Source of the DNA: Prevotellaceae bacterium
GTDB lineage: Bacteria > Bacteroidota > Bacteroidia > Bacteroidales > Bacteroidaceae
DNA: 8,526 nt
Assembly: GCA_030523505.1 (NCBI GenBank)
Contig: JAUNIK010000080.1
Location: 812-9,337, forward strand
Direction of reading: 5' to 3'
The position numbers were made by a program, and so were the translations under genes. A model generated the notes under the pieces. The model ran no database searches and was not told the origin of the DNA. It saw only the letters and a list, made by a program, of their open reading frames with translations. Shown here piece after piece: positions 1-6,697 of this stretch. Within the stretch, counting starts at the first letter, position 1. The number at the start of each line of letters is the position of its first letter.

Positions 1-1
1 A

Positions 2-1309
2 AAGGAGTGCTGTATGGTGGGGCTGCCTCAGGAAGAAACTGCCGTGCGACTGCATCATCATTTCCAGGATGTGGAGATTGAGGATATCCGTGCGGCGGTG
101 CAGAACGTATATGAAACAAACGATGATGACTTGGGACGATACACTGCTTTCACGAAGCACCAGATGGTGGCATACCGACTCCGCGAATTCCTCGATCGCA
201 GATACGACATCCGTTTCAACGAGGTTTTGCAGATGACCGAGTTCCGCGAGAAGCAGTCATTGGTGTTCGTATATCGTGAATTAGGTCGCAGAGACTTGAA
301 CACTATTCACCATGAGGCTTTGATTGAGGGAATAGAACCGACTTTCGGCGAGGTGGACGAACTGGTGCATTCTTCGCGCATACCTATTTATAATCCCGTT
401 GAGGACTATCTCCGCCGTTTACCAAAATGGGATGGCAAGGACAGGATAAAGGCTTTGGCAGATATTGTGCCAACGGACAATCCTTACTGGCAGAGACTCT
501 TCCGCCAGTGGTTCCTCTCGATGGTGGCTCACTGGATGAACGGCGATGAGCGTCATGCCAACAGTACTGCACCGATTCTCATTGGTGCTCAGGGCTATCG
601 CAAATCGACTTTCTGCCGACTGCTGTTGCCACCAGAGTTGCAGATGTTCTATACCGACAGCATCGACTTCCGTTCGAACATCGAGGCTGAGCGAACACTG
701 AGCCGATTCATGCTTGTGAACATCGATGAGTTCGACCAGTTATCCGAAAAGCAGTTTGCCTTTGTGAAGCACCTCTTCCAGAAGCCGGCAACGAATATCC
801 GTCGTATGTACAGCGAGACGATTGCCACTCAGCGCAGATATGCCTCGTTCATTGGAACAACCAACAGCGACGAGGTGTTGCGCGATCCAACAGGTAACCG
901 CCGTTATCTGTGTGTGAATGTCACGGACAAGATCAATACCGATATGCAGATAGATTATGGTCAGTTGTATGCCCAGGCTATGGAACTGATAAATCACGGC
1001 GAGCGCTACTGGATAAACGACGAGGACGAGCAGTTGATTCGTGAGACCAACGGACAGTTTGAAGTGCGTCAGCCACTGGAACAACTGTTCCTTGCCGCCT
1101 TCCACCCAGCCGAGGAAACCGATGAAGAGAATGGTGAGTGGTTGACTTCGACGGAGATTATGGCAATATTGCAGACTCTGCCGGCTTTCAACAAGAAGAC
1201 GGATAAAAGTCTGGTGAAGTTGGGCCGAATCCTCACGAAATTGAATATTGCCAAGCGCAGGAGCAATCGCAGTATGCTGTATCTCATTAGAGCACGAGAG
1301 ATGAAGTAA
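2..1309 (+). CDS. VapE/VirE-type P-loop helicase/ATPase, C-terminal part (5' end beyond window)
   Basis: This is the ATPase end of a virulence-associated E (VapE/VirE) family protein. The family resembles phage and satellite primase-helicases and is common on integrated elements and prophages; the exact substrate is unknown. Counting from the ATG at 14: a Walker A-like GAQGYRKST at residues 191-199 (Lys197), a Walker B-like VNIDEFD with Asp238/Glu239, a sensor-1-like FIGTTNS with Asn284, and a GNRRYL arginine motif at 294-299. The last ~90 residues look like the DUF3874-type winged tail often found after VirE in Bacteroides proteins. A plausible Shine-Dalgarno (AAAGGAG, 6 nt before ATG 14) exists, but the frame stays open to the window edge (codons for KECC). 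Bacteroidales homologues normally carry a primase-like N-terminal half, so the ATG is probably internal. The stop is TAA at 1307-1309. It is the only + strand gene and runs convergently toward tRNA-Cys. Family call is firm, start is not. Confidence 0.82.
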   Translation, partial: KECCMVGLPQEETAVRLHHHFQDVEIEDIRAAVQNVYETNDDDLGRYTAFTKHQMVAYRLREFLDRRYDIRFNEVLQMTEFREKQSLVFVYRELGRRDLNTIHHEALIEGIEPTFGEVDELVHSSRIPIYNPVEDYLRRLPKWDGKDRIKALADIVPTDNPYWQRLFRQWFLSMVAHWMNGDERHANSTAPILIGAQGYRKSTFCRLLLPPELQMFYTDSIDFRSNIEAERTLSRFMLVNIDEFDQLSEKQFAFVKHLFQKPATNIRRMYSETIATQRRYASFIGTTNSDEVLRDPTGNRRYLCVNVTDKINTDMQIDYGQLYAQAMELINHGERYWINDEDEQLIRETNGQFEVRQPLEQLFLAAFHPAEETDEENGEWLTSTEIMAILQTLPAFNKKTDKSLVKLGRILTKLNIAKRRSNRSMLYLIRAREMK

Positions 1310-1310
1310 C

Positions 1311-1348
1311 AAAAAAAGAAAAGTCTCAGCCATTACGACTGAGACTTT
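1311..1348 (-). terminator. Intrinsic terminator of tRNA-Cys, possibly bidirectional
   Basis: A perfect 10-bp stem pairs 1320-1329 (AAAGTCTCAG) with 1339-1348 (CTGAGACTTT) around a 9-nt loop. On the - strand the stem is followed by a T-rich tract (complement of 1311-1319, seven A then G, A on the + strand), the classic form for ending the tRNA-Cys transcript six bases past its 3' end. On the + strand the tail is poorer (TTT, C, TT), but the same hairpin begins 10 bp after the VapE stop and may also end that convergent transcript. Confidence 0.82.
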
Positions 1349-1354
1349 CTTATG

Positions 1355-1426
1355 AGGTGCCTACCCGATTCGAACGGGTGTTCACGGTTTTGCAGACCGT
1401 TGACTAAGCCACTCATCCAAGGCACC
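1355..1426 (-). tRNA. tRNA-Cys (anticodon GCA)
   Basis: Read on the - strand, the cloverleaf is complete. Acceptor GGTGCCT pairs with AGGCACC and is followed by discriminator T (U73, an identity element of tRNA-Cys). A short D arm is present. The anticodon stem ACGGT/ACCGT encloses the loop CTGCAAA with anticodon GCA. The variable region is GAAC, and the T arm ACCCG/CGGGT encloses TTCGAAT. CCA is not encoded (the next bases read CATA), so the 3' end needs tRNA nucleotidyltransferase, as is usual in Bacteroidetes. It has its own promoter upstream and a hairpin terminator just downstream. Its 3' end points at the VapE gene. Confidence 0.97.
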
Positions 1427-1444
1427 ATTGCTTATTTGCGGATG

Positions 1445-1476
1445 CAAAGGTACAACAAAATATTGGAATCACCAAA
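1445..1476 (-). promoter_or_regulatory. Bacteroidetes-type promoter of tRNA-Cys
   Basis: On the - strand a -7 box TACCTTTG (complement of 1445-1452) matches the Bacteroidetes consensus TAnnTTTG exactly. A -33 TTTG (complement of 1473-1476) lies 20 nt upstream of it, within the usual spacing. The -7 box ends 18 bp before the tRNA 5' end, so transcription should start a few bases before the mature tRNA. Confidence 0.8.
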
Positions 1477-1621
1477 TTTTATTGTACCTTTTTGCAATTT
1501 TTCTATCAAAGACTTCTATTCTTTGGCTCGACGCATGGCCTTTTTCCCAGTTTTAGGGCTCACCAACATAATCATGTGTACTTTTTGGCGGAGAGCGCAC
1601 TGTCGGAAAAAGTATATACTA

Positions 1622-1666
1622 CTCTCCCCCATTGAGGGGGGAGTTGGAGGGGGGCTCTGGGGGCCT
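1622..1666. repeat. GC-rich hairpin repeat (element A), between tRNA-Cys and glyA
   Basis: CTCCCCC at 1624-1630 pairs with GGGGGAG at 1637-1643 over a 6-nt loop, followed on the + strand by G-runs at 1649-1654 and 1659-1663. The pattern (CTCCCC hairpin, then GGAGGGG, then CTCT) is matched in form by a block at 7285-7340. It starts 7 bp past the glyA stop. On the glyA strand the hairpin is followed about 12 nt later by the palindrome AGTATATACT (1611-1620) and a short T-run, so it may help end the glyA transcript, but it is not a textbook terminator. The rest of 1427-1672 holds the tRNA promoter and nothing else I can name. Confidence 0.6.
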
Positions 1667-1672
1667 TTGTTC

Positions 1673-2950
1673 TTACCACGCGAAGATTGGATAATCCTTC
1701 ATCATCTCGTTCACCTTCGAACGTACTGATGCGATTACCTCCTCGTTCTCTGGATCGTTCAAAACGGTCTCGATGAGCTCGGCAATGACTACCATCATGT
1801 CTTCCTTAGCACCACGGGTGGTGATGGCTGGGGTTCCGAGACGGATACCAGAGGTCTGGAATGCTGAACGGCTATCGAATGGCACGAGGTTCATGTTCAC
1901 TGTGATGTCGGCAGCAACGAGGGCGTTCTCTGCAATGCGACCGGTCATCTCAGGATACTTTGTACGGAGGTCAACGAGCATAGAGTGGTTGTCGGTGCCG
2001 TTTGACACAATCTTGAAACCACGCTTCACCAACTCTTCTGCCAGCACTGCGGCATTCTTCTTGACCTGAAGTGCATACTCCTTGAACTTTGGCTGGAGTG
2101 CCTCACCGAATGCTACTGCCTTTGCTGCAATGACATGCTCCAATGGACCGCCCTGCTGACCTGGGAACACTGCGGAGTTGAGGAGTGATGACATCTTGCG
2201 GATGACACCCTTCTTGGTTGTCTTGCCCCAAGGGTTGTCAAAGTCCTTGCCCATAAGGATGATACCACCACGAGGACCACGGAGTGTCTTATGGGTTGTT
2301 GATGTCACGATATGAGCATACTTCACTGGGTTGTCGAGCAATCCGGCTGCGATGAGACCGGCTGGGTGTGCCATATCGATCATGAGCAGTGCACCAACCT
2401 TGTCGGCGATGGCACGCATACGAGCATAGTCCCACTCACGAGAGTAAGCCGAAGCACCACCGATGATGAGTTTTGGCTTTTCCTCGAGGGCGATGCGCTC
2501 CATCTCGTCGTAATCTACTCTACCCTCTTCATTGAGGTAGTATGGTACTGGCTTATAGAGCATACCGGATGTGTTGACGAGCGAACCGTGTGAGAGGTGA
2601 CCACCATGGTTGAGGTCGAGTCCCATGAACTTGTCGCCTGGCTGAAGCACTGCGAGGAGCACTGCTGCGTTAGCCTGTGCACCAGAGTGTGGCTGTACGT
2701 TGGCATACTCAGCGCCATAGAGTTCACAGATGCGGTCGATGGCGAGTTGCTCTACTTTGTCAACTACCTGGCAACCGCCGTAGTGGCGCTTTCCAGGGTA
2801 ACCCTCAGCATATTTGTTTGTGAGGCAAGACCCCATAGCACGCATCACCTCGTCAGAGACGAAGTTCTCGGAAGCGATAAGTTCGATACCACGCAACTGA
2901 CGCTGGTGTTCTTCTTCAATGAGATTGAAAATTGTCTGATCGTTGTTCAT
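1673..2950 (-). CDS. glyA: Serine hydroxymethyltransferase
   Basis: A PLP enzyme of the cytoplasm that interconverts serine plus tetrahydrofolate with glycine plus 5,10-methylene-THF, the main source of one-carbon units. The 425-residue protein has normal family length. Visible motifs: ELIASENF (residues 23-30), YAEGYPGKR then HYGG (47-59; a His stands at 56 where E. coli has Tyr, the next Tyr is kept), IDMAHPAG with Asp192 and His195, the PLP lysine Lys221 in [12 protein letters not shown], and FPGQQGGP (262-269). Residues about 233-255 are about 12 longer than in E. coli, which I associate with Bacteroidetes SHMTs. The ATG at 2950 is the natural start because the family N-terminus follows at once. 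It appears monocistronic: tRNA-Cys lies downstream and a 280-bp gene-free stretch upstream. I see no clear TAnnTTTG promoter; TATTATTG (complement of 2967-2974) is one mismatch away but lacks a good -33 partner. Confidence 0.97.
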   Translation of the reverse strand: MNNDQTIFNLIEEEHQRQLRGIELIASENFVSDEVMRAMGSCLTNKYAEGYPGKRHYGGCQVVDKVEQLAIDRICELYGAEYANVQPHSGAQANAAVLLAVLQPGDKFMGLDLNHGGHLSHGSLVNTSGMLYKPVPYYLNEEGRVDYDEMERIALEEKPKLIIGGASAYSREWDYARMRAIADKVGALLMIDMAHPAGLIAAGLLDNPVKYAHIVTSTTHKTLRGPRGGIILMGKDFDNPWGKTTKKGVIRKMSSLLNSAVFPGQQGGPLEHVIAAKAVAFGEALQPKFKEYALQVKKNAAVLAEELVKRGFKIVSNGTDNHSMLVDLRTKYPEMTGRIAENALVAADITVNMNLVPFDSRSAFQTSGIRLGTPAITTRGAKEDMMVVIAELIETVLNDPENEEVIASVRSKVNEMMKDYPIFAW

Positions 2951-3005
2951 AATTATTTTGTTTTTTCAATAATACTCTATTTGGCACATGGTGTTTTTTC
3001 TGTCT

Positions 3006-3200
3006 AGAATTAGAGAATTAGAGAATTTACTATCCAGCATAAAGGTTTTCCATCCGGATGGCAATTACTTCCCTTCGCTTTTTCGGCTCCAGCAAGCTGA
3101 CAGCCTGCTTCAGTCAGTGAGCCTAAGTTTCGAAAATTCTCGAGAATTCAAAGAATTATTTCCTGTATAAAGAAATAAAATTCTCTAATTCTCTAATTCT
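3006..3200. repeat. Inverted-repeat-bracketed structured module upstream of glyA
   Basis: The gene-free stretch 2951-3230 is dominated by this module. Perfect 23-nt inverted repeats (3006-3028 and 3178-3200) bracket 149 bp. Each arm is a small tandem array of an 8-bp unit (AGAATTAG). Between the arms lie a 12-bp palindrome CCATCCGGATGG (3050-3061), a two-part hairpin (GGCTC 3085-3089 with GAGCC 3119-3123; inner arms 3091-3097 and 3103-3109), and a 14-bp palindrome AATTCTCGAGAATT (3135-3148). There is no convincing gene inside: the only sizeable frame (2988-3170, +) resembles nothing. No clear target-site duplication flanks it. It could be a MITE-like non-autonomous element or part of the glyA 5' leader. 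I do not recognise a known riboswitch in it. Confidence 0.65.
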
Positions 3201-3230
3201 TGATAAAATAAACGCCGCTCTATTATATCA

Positions 3231-3983
3231 TTATCTTGTTTTTTTGTATAAATCTAAGAGTGATGGTTTTGAGATGCCCATAGTGACGAGGATGTCGAGT
3301 TCGCGTCGGGCATCGGATTTCTTACCTTGTTTAATATACGCGTCCACGCGCGAGAGACGGTAGTCGGTATTATCGGGCTCCAGTGCGATGGCCTGCGTGA
3401 AATCGTAAATCGCCAAGTCATACATCTTGCGCTCCACCTCTACCCCACCTCGGGCTGCAAACGCCTCACTGCGTCCCGGATGGCGCTCACAAAGGGCATT
3501 GAGCATGTCGAGGGCTTCGCGATAGTGCTTGTCTTTCTGGTTGAGGAGGGCAAGACCTAACTGTGCCTCGAAATTGCCTGGCACGATGGTGAGCAGTGCC
3601 TGATAGTCGAGACGGGCGAATTTCAGTCGTCCGAGTTTCTCGTTGGCGAAAGCCCGGTAATACAGCGCCGCCACATTCTCCTTGTCCATCTTCAGCACAT
3701 AGTCGTATTCTTCGCGAGCGTAGTCCCACTGTTCGAGTTGCAGATTCCATGCAGCCTTCTTCAATCGGAGGTCGAGGGAATCCGGACGATACGCCAATTC
3801 CTTCACGGCAGCAGCGAGGCTGTCGCGCAGTTCCTTTGGCGTCTGTGCCGAGCATCCCACCGAGCAGAGAAGCAAGAAGATGATGAATGTTCTTTTATCA
3901 ACGAATTTCTTCTGCCCTGCGAGCGAAGCGGCAAAGCCGAGCACACGAATTCCACTAATTATTTTTATTAGACAGAATGACAT
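3231..3983 (-). CDS. TPR-repeat protein with N-terminal signal (lipoprotein-like)
   Basis: Function unknown; tetratricopeptide repeats usually scaffold protein contacts. From the ATG at 3983 the protein has 250 residues. A basic then hydrophobic stretch (KR at 30-31, FIIFLLL at 33-39) precedes SVGC, with Cys44 as a possible lipidation site; the -3 position is Ser rather than the usual Leu, so plain secretion is an alternative. Five 34-residue TPR-like units follow at about 70-103, 104-137, 138-171, 172-205 and 206-239, the fourth (YDLAIYDFTQAIALEPDN) being the most typical. The start is uncertain: the ATG gives an odd ~29-residue leader before the signal, and a GTG at 3942-3944 (residue 14) is an alternative. 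It lies 82 bp after leuB on the same strand and could be read through from the leu operon, but nothing links it to leucine synthesis. Confidence 0.82.
   Translation of the reverse strand: MSFCLIKIISGIRVLGFAASLAGQKKFVDKRTFIIFLLLCSVGCSAQTPKELRDSLAAAVKELAYRPDSLDLRLKKAAWNLQLEQWDYAREEYDYVLKMDKENVAALYYRAFANEKLGRLKFARLDYQALLTIVPGNFEAQLGLALLNQKDKHYREALDMLNALCERHPGRSEAFAARGGVEVERKMYDLAIYDFTQAIALEPDNTDYRLSRVDAYIKQGKKSDARRELDILVTMGISKPSLLDLYKKTR
3901..3953. repeat. Repeat-like DNA under the 5' end of the TPR gene
   Basis: ACGAATTTC (3901-3909) and ACGAATTCC (3945-3953) are near-identical direct repeats. They flank GC-rich DNA with the small hairpin CGGC-AAA-GCCG (3929-3939). AGCGAAGCGG at 3922-3931 recurs exactly at 4042-4051, inside the next intergenic repeat. 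This composition is typical of non-coding repeats, yet here it lies within the first 28 codons of the TPR reading frame. Confidence 0.35.
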
Positions 3984-4011
3984 AATGGCATAATTTTATA
4001 CGAGGCATTTC

Positions 4012-4063
4012 ACTCCCCTTGCCCCGAGCGGGGAAAGGGGAAGCGAAGCGGGGGAAAGGGGCT
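4012..4063. repeat. GC-rich hairpin/G-quadruplex repeat (element B), 3' of leuB
   Basis: CCCCTT (4015-4020) pairs with AAGGGG (4035-4040), and inside it CCCC (4022-4025) pairs with GGGG (4030-4033), with one G/A mismatch and a GAGC loop. The + strand also has four G-runs (4030-4033, 4037-4040, 4050-4054, 4058-4061) with loops of 3, 9 and 3 nt. It lies between the leuB stop and the TPR start. It might slow or end leuB transcripts, but no T-run follows on the - strand, so I do not call it an intrinsic terminator. Confidence 0.6.
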
Positions 4064-4065
4064 GT

Positions 4066-5145
4066 TTACTTATTCTTTATATACTCCACAATCCACTGTC
4101 CTACTTCCTTTGTGCCGTACTTCTCGCCACCTTCTACCTGAATCTCAGGAGTGCGTACATTCTGGTCGAGCGATGCATTGACAGCCTCGCGGATCAGTGC
4201 GCCTTCTTCCTTAAGGTCGAAATACTCGAAGAGCATTGCTACAGAGAGAATCTGTGCCAATGGGTTTGCGATGTTCAAGCCCTTACCCTGTGGCCATGAG
4301 CCGTGGATTGGTTCGAACACTGGTGTCGATGAACCGGTAGATGCTGAAGGGAGCAAGCCCATAGAACCGGTGATGCATGAACCCTCGTCGGTGAGGATAT
4401 CGCCAAAGGTGTTCTCTGTGACCATCACATCGAAGAACTTTGGATCCTGAATCATACGCATTGCTGCGTTGTCAACATACATGAAGTCGGTTGTAACATC
4501 AGGATATTCCACCATCAACTCCTGCGCCACCTTACGCCAGAGGCGTGATGAAGCGAGCACATTAGCCTTGTCAACAACGGTGAGGTGCTTACGACGCTGA
4601 CGAGCATACTGATAAGCCACGCGGATGATGCGCTCCACCTCAGGACGAGAATAGTAGTTGGTGTCGAGAGCATCTTCCACGCCATCGGCATTGACTGTTG
4701 GTTCCTGCTTCTTGCCGAAGTACATACCACCGGTGAGCTCACGGATACAGATGAAGTCAGCACCACGCACGAGTTCATCCTTCAGTGGTGACTTATGAAC
4801 GAGGCAATCGAATGTTGTGACAGGACGGATGTTGGCAAACAAACCAAGTTTCTTACGCATGGCAAGGAGTCCCTGCTCAGGGCGCACCTTGGCTGTTGGG
4901 TTGTTATCGAACTTTGGATCGCCGACACTTGCAAAGAGCACTGCGTCAGCCTCTTCGCAAATTTGGAATGTCTCCTCTGGGAATGGGTCGCCCACCTCAT
5001 CGATGGCATGAGCACCACAGAGAGCCTCCTTATAACTTACTTCGTGTCCGAACTTCTTTGCAACAGCATCGAGCACTGCGACACCCTGCTCCATAATCTC
5101 TGGTCCGATACCATCACCAGCCAGAACTGCAATTTTCAGATTCAT
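4066..5145 (-). CDS. leuB: 3-isopropylmalate dehydrogenase
   Basis: A cytoplasmic NAD-linked beta-decarboxylating dehydrogenase that turns 3-isopropylmalate into 2-oxoisocaproate (leucine) and, where citramalate synthase feeds it, 3-methylmalate into 2-oxobutyrate. The 359 residues match the family. Motifs: AGDGIGPE (9-16), substrate arginines Arg97, Arg107 and Arg135, [10 protein letters not shown] (135-144, Tyr142), VDKANVL (Lys193), and metal-binding Asp225, Asp249 and Asp253. In the coenzyme loop HGSWPQGKG (281-289), the position that is Asp278 in Thermus thermophilus IPMDH (HGSAPD), which contacts the NAD adenosine ribose, is Gln286; I recall other Bacteroidetes enzymes being similar. 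The start ATG at 5145 puts the glycine-rich motif at the N-terminus as expected. It lies 19 nt after cimA on the same strand, so it is almost certainly cotranscribed as the last clear gene of the leu operon. Confidence 0.96.
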   Translation of the reverse strand: MNLKIAVLAGDGIGPEIMEQGVAVLDAVAKKFGHEVSYKEALCGAHAIDEVGDPFPEETFQICEEADAVLFASVGDPKFDNNPTAKVRPEQGLLAMRKKLGLFANIRPVTTFDCLVHKSPLKDELVRGADFICIRELTGGMYFGKKQEPTVNADGVEDALDTNYYSRPEVERIIRVAYQYARQRRKHLTVVDKANVLASSRLWRKVAQELMVEYPDVTTDFMYVDNAAMRMIQDPKFFDVMVTENTFGDILTDEGSCITGSMGLLPSASTGSSTPVFEPIHGSWPQGKGLNIANPLAQILSVAMLFEYFDLKEEGALIREAVNASLDQNVRTPEIQVEGGEKYGTKEVGQWIVEYIKNK

Positions 5146-5164
5146 AACTATATATTGTTTTTAA

Positions 5165-6697
5165 TTATTCTATTATATTCAGCATTTTTATTGTGGCCTT
5201 TATTGCCGCCTCGGTCTGATCGGCATCGAGGGCGTGAGTGCGGAACGATTTGCCTTCATGCTCCCACTCGATGGTTGTCTGCACCAACGCATCAGTGCGA
5301 CCTCCCGGCGGAATGCTCACATTGTAATTGGCAAGCCATGGGAACGTGCGACCGAGTTTCTGCTTGTAGATATGACGGATGCAACGCATGAAAGCATCAT
5401 ACTGACCGTCGCCGGTGGCTGTCTCCTCGTATATCTGACCGTTAACATCAAGTTGCACCGATGCTACCGGCTTCAATCCGTAGGCTGTCGATACCATGTA
5501 ACTCTTCAACTTCACCTTTTCCTCGATATTGGCATGTTTCAGCACATCGTTCACGATATACGGCAGGTCTTCCTGTGTCACCAGTTCCTTCTTGTCGCCA
5601 AGTTCAATGATACGGGCTGTCACCTTCTTCATTGCCTCCTCCGACAGGTCGAGTCCCAACTCTTCGAGGTTCTTGCGGATATTGGCTTTACCCGAAGCTT
5701 TGCCAAGTGCATATTCGCGCTTTCTGCCGAATCGCTCAGGCAAGAGGGCGTTCTGATAGAGTCCGTTCTTATTGTCGCCATCGGCATGCACTCCTGCCAC
5801 CTGGGTGAAGACACTGCTTCCCACGATTGGCTTGTTTGGTGGGATGGCTATTCCGGAATAACTCTCCACGAGGTGCGACACCTCGTTAAGCTTCGACTCA
5901 TCAACACTCGTATGAGCATTGAAATGGTCTTTCAAGATAGCCTGAACCGATGCGAGCGGTGCATTGCCTGCTCTCTCGCCCAGACCGTTGATAGCCGTAT
6001 GGAGACCTTTTGCTCCTGAGAGGACAGCACCGAGGACATTGCTCACCGCAAGGTCGTAGTCGTTGTGGGCATGGAAATCGAAATGCGCCTCTGGGTATCT
6101 CTTCACCATCTTACGGATATACTCGATGACCTTCAATGGGTTGAGCACACCGAGAGTGTCAGGAAGCATGAATCGCTTGACGCCGCATTCACGCAGGGCA
6201 TCCATCACCTTATATACATATTCAGGCGAATCCTTCATGCCATTCGACCAGTCTTCGAGATAGACATTAACATCGAAGTTGCGCATATGGGCATTATCGA
6301 TTACATCCATCACGTCGGAGATATGTTCCTCCGGTGTTTTCTGTAACTGCCCTACACAATGACGATAAGAGCCTTTCATCAGAAGGTTGATGACACGACC
6401 ACCGGCACGTTCTATCCAGTCGAGCGATTTGTTTCCATCAACGAAACCGAGAATCTCCACCTTATTAATATGCCCTCTACGTTGCGCCCAGCGACAGATG
6501 CTCTGCACTGCCTCGAATTCTCCTTCCGAGACACGAGCCGAAGCCACCTCAACTCTATCAACGCACAGTTCTTCCAGCAGGAGACGCGCTATCTGCAACT
6601 TCTCATGTGGAAGAAAAGACACTCCGCTGGTCTGCTCACCATCGCGGAGTGTGGTGTCCATTATCTCCACCCTCCTCAGCTCGTTACTTTGACTCAT
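5165..6697 (-). CDS. cimA: Citramalate synthase (LeuA/CimA-type acyltransferase)
   Basis: Predicted to condense pyruvate with acetyl-CoA to (R)-citramalate, the entry to threonine-independent isoleucine synthesis; LeuCD and LeuB do the next steps. From the ATG at 6697 it is 510 residues: TIM-barrel domain about 8-275, a linker, and a LeuA-type C-terminal allosteric domain from about 385. By recall alignment it follows Leptospira interrogans CimA closely, with an offset of 2: catalytic Arg18-Asp19 in LRDGEQT, metal His209/His211, Glu148, and the pyruvate-pocket residues Leu83, Leu106 and Tyr146 (Leu81, Leu104, Tyr144 there). His304, Asp306 and Tyr314 of the linker region are kept; the Asn310 equivalent is Gly312. 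The frame extends upstream to an ATG at 6751, but those 18 residues ([11 protein letters not shown]) only translate the end of leuCD, so I use 6697, giving a 14-nt overlap with leuCD. The alternative is a second 2-isopropylmalate synthase. Regulation by isoleucine is inferred from the family. Confidence 0.85.
   Translation of the reverse strand: MSQSNELRRVEIMDTTLRDGEQTSGVSFLPHEKLQIARLLLEELCVDRVEVASARVSEGEFEAVQSICRWAQRRGHINKVEILGFVDGNKSLDWIERAGGRVINLLMKGSYRHCVGQLQKTPEEHISDVMDVIDNAHMRNFDVNVYLEDWSNGMKDSPEYVYKVMDALRECGVKRFMLPDTLGVLNPLKVIEYIRKMVKRYPEAHFDFHAHNDYDLAVSNVLGAVLSGAKGLHTAINGLGERAGNAPLASVQAILKDHFNAHTSVDESKLNEVSHLVESYSGIAIPPNKPIVGSSVFTQVAGVHADGDNKNGLYQNALLPERFGRKREYALGKASGKANIRKNLEELGLDLSEEAMKKVTARIIELGDKKELVTQEDLPYIVNDVLKHANIEEKVKLKSYMVSTAYGLKPVASVQLDVNGQIYEETATGDGQYDAFMRCIRHIYKQKLGRTFPWLANYNVSIPPGGRTDALVQTTIEWEHEGKSFRTHALDADQTEAAIKATIKMLNIIE

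Noticed and set aside
14..16. ATG at 14 as the true start of the VapE gene
   Set aside because: A good ribosome-binding sequence precedes it, but the frame is open to the window edge and relatives are much longer at the N-terminus, so I treat the gene as truncated; this is not certain.
740..1333. 197-codon open frame on the - strand opposite the VapE gene
   Set aside because: It lies antisense to well-conserved ATPase motifs, resembles no protein family I know, and its 5' and 3' limits cross the VapE end and the tRNA terminator. A shadow of the coding bias.
1352..1729. 125-codon + strand frame across tRNA-Cys and the glyA end
   Set aside because: It runs through the complement of a complete tRNA, its promoter and a G-rich repeat (giving GGVGGGLWGP), so it is not a gene.
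3006..3028. CRISPR-like array from the 8-bp tandem units
   Set aside because: The units are contiguous, only 8 bp, without spacers, and form mirrored arms rather than regularly spaced direct repeats.
2951..3230. Glycine, THF or other known riboswitch before glyA
   Set aside because: I could not find the conserved cores of the glycine or THF aptamers on the - strand; a GCGAAGG stretch alone is not enough.
4015..4041. Intrinsic terminator for leuB
   Set aside because: The hairpin is strong, but no T-run follows it on the - strand, so I list it only as a repeat.
4795..5391. 198-codon + strand frame opposite leuB and cimA
   Set aside because: Spans the leuB-cimA junction in antisense and shows no domain or start signal.
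5234..6019. 261-codon open frame on the + strand opposite cimA
   Set aside because: Fully antisense to a strongly conserved synthase, with His/Cys-rich low-sense composition and no recognisable domain.
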